Assembly: GCA_009797885.1 (NCBI GenBank)
Contig: WNKP01000001.1
Coordinates: forward strand, 186,001 to 250,000
Direction of reading: 5' to 3'
DNA: 64,000 nt
DNA from: Flavobacteriaceae bacterium GF1
GTDB taxonomy: Bacteria > Bacteroidota > Bacteroidia > Flavobacteriales > Flavobacteriaceae
Numbering within the stretch: position 1 is the first letter of the stretch; each line of letters starts with the position of its first letter. Below the pieces are notes generated by a model. The model made no database searches, was not told where the DNA came from, and was given only the letters and a program-made list of their open reading frames with translations. A program made the translations under genes and the position numbers. Shown piece after piece: positions 61,039 to 64,000 of the stretch.

Positions 61039-63552
61039 ATGAGAAACTTTTTACTTCTCCTTTTTTTGTCTTCCAACTTTTATTCCCCTGCACAAAAAGT
61101 AAACAAGGGCCCTATCCCCAACTGGGTAAACATTTTAAGCATAGATGGGAACCAACAGCATAAGGATGGTGCTTTTAATTACTTACTTATTGATTTTCAA
61201 GATAATATACAAACAGAGGAGTACTATGTGCATTATGCCACCCAGGTCTATAACAGCGAAGGAATCCAAGATTTTTCGGACATCAATGTTTCTTTTGACC
61301 CCACGTACCAAACACTTACCATGCATAATATCACCATTCATAGGGATGGCAGAAAATTGGATAAACTGGCTGGCGCGGAGATAAATACCTATCAGCGTGA
61401 AACCAGTCTTGAAAGGTCACTTTACGATGGTTCCGTGACCGCCGTAGTAAATCTGACCGATGTAAGAAAAAATGATATCATAGAATATTCCTTGACCATT
61501 AAAGGTTTCAACCCGATAAAGCGAGGCCATTATGCAGCTAGGTTCTATCAACAGTATACTTCCCCTGTGGAAAGGATTTATTCCAGGGTACTCTGCCCTT
61601 ATAAAAAAAAGATGGCCCACAAGGTATTGAATGGAGCGGTGGAACCAAAAATCAAAGAAAATCGGGACCATATCGAATATTTGTGGGATCTGGATGGGAC
61701 CGACTCCTTTACTTATGACGGGAACGTACCATACTGGATGGATTTTCAGAAGCATGTATCCATGAGCACCTTCGGCAACTGGTCGGCCGTAAACGAACTA
61801 TTCATCCCACACTATCGATTCCCACTACAAAAATTGGTGTTGCCACATGATGTCTTAGGGGAGAAAGATACCAAGGAAGACCAAATACTGCATCTTATTC
61901 GATTTGTTCAAGATGAGATCAGGTATCTTGGTTTTGAGTCGGGGATAGGAGCCTATAAACCCAATCCTCCCCAAAAAGTATTGAACCAACGCTATGGGGA
62001 CTGTAAGGACAAATCCTTGCTATTGGCTACGTTACTTCAACAGCATGGAATTAATGCCCATCCCACTTTGGTCAATAGCAGTAACTTGGAAGAGATCGAG
62101 AAGTACGTTCCCAGTCACAACCTATTTGATCATTGCATTGTTCATTTTAATTTTGAGGGAACATCATATGTCATTGATCCCACCATTTCCAATCAAGGAG
62201 GGGATTTACGGCATATGTATACTCCGGATTATAAGGTTGGCCTTCTTTTAAAAGAAGGCTCCAATAAATTGATGGCACTTCCAAAGACTGGAAAAAGGCC
62301 TGAAGTAACCATTACCGAGACCATTACCACGGACAGTATTGGTGGAAAGGCCATCTTCTTGATAGAATCTGTTTACAAGGGTTCAAAAGCAGATGAAATG
62401 AGGGATTACTTTTTTTCCAACCCCAAGGATAAGATCACCAATGATTTCTTAAACTTCTATAGCGGTCTATATCCTACAATACAATCAACGGACAAGGTTT
62501 ATTTCACGGATGACTCAAGATATTCCTCCAATGAGATCAAGATAGAGGAATATTATAACATTGAGGATTTCTGGAACAGTGATTTTAATCCTGATTTTTT
62601 TGTTGCCGAATCACAACCTATGGTATTGCAATCCATGATTGAATATGTCAACTCACCCTCAAGGAAAATGCCCTATTACTTAGGCGAACCTGTTTCGTTT
62701 GCGCAGGAAACGAATATAACATTGCCAGAACACTGGAACACCAATGATATTGGTCTCGATATTGACAATGAAGCATTCAACTATCAAAGAAGTTCCAAGA
62801 CCATAGGAAGAACAGTGCAAGTAAAACATGAGTACGAACGAAAGAAGAATCTTTTGCAGGCTTCCGATGTGGCGGGTTTTATTAAAGAACAAGAAAAAAT
62901 CAACAAAGAACTCAATTACCAATTGACCTACCCTAAAACCGGTACCCAAAATTCCGGAGGACTGTCTTGGATTTCCTATGTCATCAGTTTTTTGTTCCTG
63001 ACCCTGGGAATACTCCTTGGAAGAATGCTATACCGTAGATTTAATCCACAATCCAAGGGAGATGGTTATGAGGAACCTATCGGAGGGTGGATGATCTTAC
63101 CTGCAATTGGATTGGTTCTGACACCGGTAATCCTGATATACCAAGTGGTAACCAATGGTTATTTTAATTCGGAGTTATGGACGGCGTACCACGGCTATGA
63201 AAATGCGGGCCTATTGACTTTTGCGGCAGGATTGGAGCTTGGCTACAACGTTTTGTTGTTGGTATTTACCATTCTCCTTATTATCCTTTTCTCCAAAAAA
63301 CGGACCAGCGTTCCCGTCCTAATGGTTGTCTTCTATGTGATAAATCTCGTTGTACCCATTTTGGACACCCTCTTTATCAATGCCATTCTTCCGGAAGAAT
63401 TACTTGACCCCGCCGAAGACCGAAGGTTGTATGCAGACATTGCCAAAAAAGCCGTAAGTGCCGGTATTTGGATTCCGTACTTTTTAATATCCACAAGGGT
63501 GAAAAACACCTTTGTTAGGTTATACTCGGGAGGGAAACCACACAAAGCTTAA
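61039..63552 (+). CDS. DUF3857 / transglutaminase-like / DUF2569 membrane protein
   Basis: 837 residues from ATG 61039, with signal peptide MRNFLLLLFLSSNFYSPAQ; a TTG at 61018 is rejected because it only adds a non-signal tail. DUF3857 covers about 50-220. The transglutaminase-like domain has the Cys-His-Asp set in YGDCKDKSLLLATLL, HNLFDHCIVHF and YVIDPTI. Four to five membrane helices at the C-terminus (EPIGGWMILPAIGLVL onward) match DUF2569. It probably acts as an envelope protease or crosslinking enzyme. Its stop overlaps that of the convergent tyrS by four bases. Confidence 0.9.
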   Translation: MRNFLLLLFLSSNFYSPAQKVNKGPIPNWVNILSIDGNQQHKDGAFNYLLIDFQDNIQTEEYYVHYATQVYNSEGIQDFSDINVSFDPTYQTLTMHNITIHRDGRKLDKLAGAEINTYQRETSLERSLYDGSVTAVVNLTDVRKNDIIEYSLTIKGFNPIKRGHYAARFYQQYTSPVERIYSRVLCPYKKKMAHKVLNGAVEPKIKENRDHIEYLWDLDGTDSFTYDGNVPYWMDFQKHVSMSTFGNWSAVNELFIPHYRFPLQKLVLPHDVLGEKDTKEDQILHLIRFVQDEIRYLGFESGIGAYKPNPPQKVLNQRYGDCKDKSLLLATLLQQHGINAHPTLVNSSNLEEIEKYVPSHNLFDHCIVHFNFEGTSYVIDPTISNQGGDLRHMYTPDYKVGLLLKEGSNKLMALPKTGKRPEVTITETITTDSIGGKAIFLIESVYKGSKADEMRDYFFSNPKDKITNDFLNFYSGLYPTIQSTDKVYFTDDSRYSSNEIKIEEYYNIEDFWNSDFNPDFFVAESQPMVLQSMIEYVNSPSRKMPYYLGEPVSFAQETNITLPEHWNTNDIGLDIDNEAFNYQRSSKTIGRTVQVKHEYERKKNLLQASDVAGFIKEQEKINKELNYQLTYPKTGTQNSGGLSWISYVISFLFLTLGILLGRMLYRRFNPQSKGDGYEEPIGGWMILPAIGLVLTPVILIYQVVTNGYFNSELWTAYHGYENAGLLTFAAGLELGYNVLLLVFTILLIILFSKKRTSVPVLMVVFYVINLVVPILDTLFINAILPEELLDPAEDRRLYADIAKKAVSAGIWIPYFLISTRVKNTFVRLYSGGKPHKA

Positions 63553-64000
63553 TTCATTCCGTCTTTAAACTCCAAAACAAAGTAGTTTTTCCTGCCCCTT
63601 TGCAGCAGTACAAATTGATTGTTGATCAAATCCTTACTGGTAATCAAATAATCCTCTTTGACCTTTTCCTTATTTACTGAAATGGAATTCTGCTTTAACT
63701 CCCTCCGTGCTTCACCATTTGAGGCCAAAAAATGTGTTTTTGCCGCCAAGGCAGCTATCATATCCATCCCTTTTTCAAGCTCATGGACGGAAAGCTGTTT
63801 TTGTGGAACTCCATCGAATACGTCCAGAAATGTTTTTGCATCAAGCTGTTTTAAGTCTTCCGAGGTCGATTTTCCAAATAGTATGGAACTTGCTTTAATA
63901 GCATTATCCAGGTCTTCCCTGGAATGGACCATAACAGTGATTTCCTCCGCCAACTTTTTTTGTAACGCCCTAAGATGTGGTGCCTCTTTATGTGAACGGA
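63549..64000 (-). CDS. tyrS: Tyrosyl-tRNA synthetase, C-terminal part (N-terminus outside the window)
   Basis: About 149 codons are visible, reading through to the window edge. The visible part starts in the linker (EAPHLRALQKKLAEEIT) and ends with the S4-like RNA-binding domain (NSISVNKEKVKEDYLI, FVLLQRGRKNYFVLEF). The catalytic HIGH and KMSKS motifs lie beyond the edge. It charges tRNA-Tyr. A TTG at 63953 inside the frame is not the start. Confidence 0.93.
   Translation of the reverse strand, partial: RSHKEAPHLRALQKKLAEEITVMVHSREDLDNAIKASSILFGKSTSEDLKQLDAKTFLDVFDGVPQKQLSVHELEKGMDMIAALAAKTHFLASNGEARRELKQNSISVNKEKVKEDYLITSKDLINNQFVLLQRGRKNYFVLEFKDGMN

Overview
The window looks like the chromosome of a marine-type flavobacterium (Bacteroidota, Flavobacteriaceae; the genus cannot be fixed by eye). 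Grounds: two SusC/SusD pairs with LacI-type regulators, type IX secretion (T9SS type A) sorting domains, many lipoproteins with acidic residues right after the lipobox cysteine, upstream elements matching the Bacteroidota -7 consensus TAnnTTTG, and moderate-to-low GC. No tRNA, rRNA, CRISPR array, transposase or integrase was seen.

Layout. 1-12334: an alpha-glucan utilisation locus. A LacI-type regulator (cut by the window start) is divergent from SusC, SusD, two SusE/SusF-like binding lipoproteins, a terminator, a GH13 amylase with a T9SS sorting domain, and a small lipoprotein. 12430-18501: a second, related unit of divergent LacI regulator plus SusC/SusD, with no glycoside hydrolase. 19070-28758: five tightly packed exported-protein genes, namely two large FG-GAP/ASPIC-UnbV lipoproteins, a vanadium-haloperoxidase-type lipoprotein with all vanadate ligands, a GyrI-like membrane-anchored protein and a propeller-like lipoprotein. 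28755-37087: a phosphoesterase and sensor neighbourhood with a calcineurin phosphoesterase fused through a possible kinase-like middle domain to a BamA-type barrel, an HD domain fused to a Pycsar-type transmembrane (PycTM) effector domain, a GAF protein and a LpxH-like phosphoesterase. 37084-41801: a PLP enzyme, a small secreted protein, a repeat region with eight perfect CCTAACA units and a penicillin-acylase-type lipoprotein. 41926-46926: an ABC exporter, then an Fe-S/redox set (2Fe-2S ferredoxin, ferredoxin reductase, NifU-like scaffold, Mrp ATPase) interrupted by a four-helix-bundle cassette bounded by inverted repeats. 46927-48520: an AT-rich Fic gene behind two related palindromes. 48552-53043: an alkyltransferase-like protein, LysE exporter, TrmB, a glycosyltransferase and a PhoR/PhoB-type pair. 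53211-57319: a TonB receptor plus beta-helix lipoprotein that probably answer to that pair. 57458-59921: a T9SS protein and two tiny proteins consisting of little more than a sorting domain. 59995-64000: a LuxE-like protein, a DUF3857/transglutaminase/DUF2569 membrane protein and the C-terminal part of TyrS.

How it fits together. The first half is outer-membrane nutrient handling: starch or maltodextrin is bound and cut at the surface and imported through SusCD, each unit under its own LacI sensor. The second SusCD followed by FG-GAP lipoproteins and a haloperoxidase-type enzyme suggests uptake linked to oxidative or phosphatase chemistry on an unknown substrate; this is the best candidate for an undescribed system. 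The phosphoesterase/PycTM neighbourhood is the second-best candidate. The rest is largely housekeeping with a few accessory insertions (Fic gene, four-helix-bundle cassette, repeat array).
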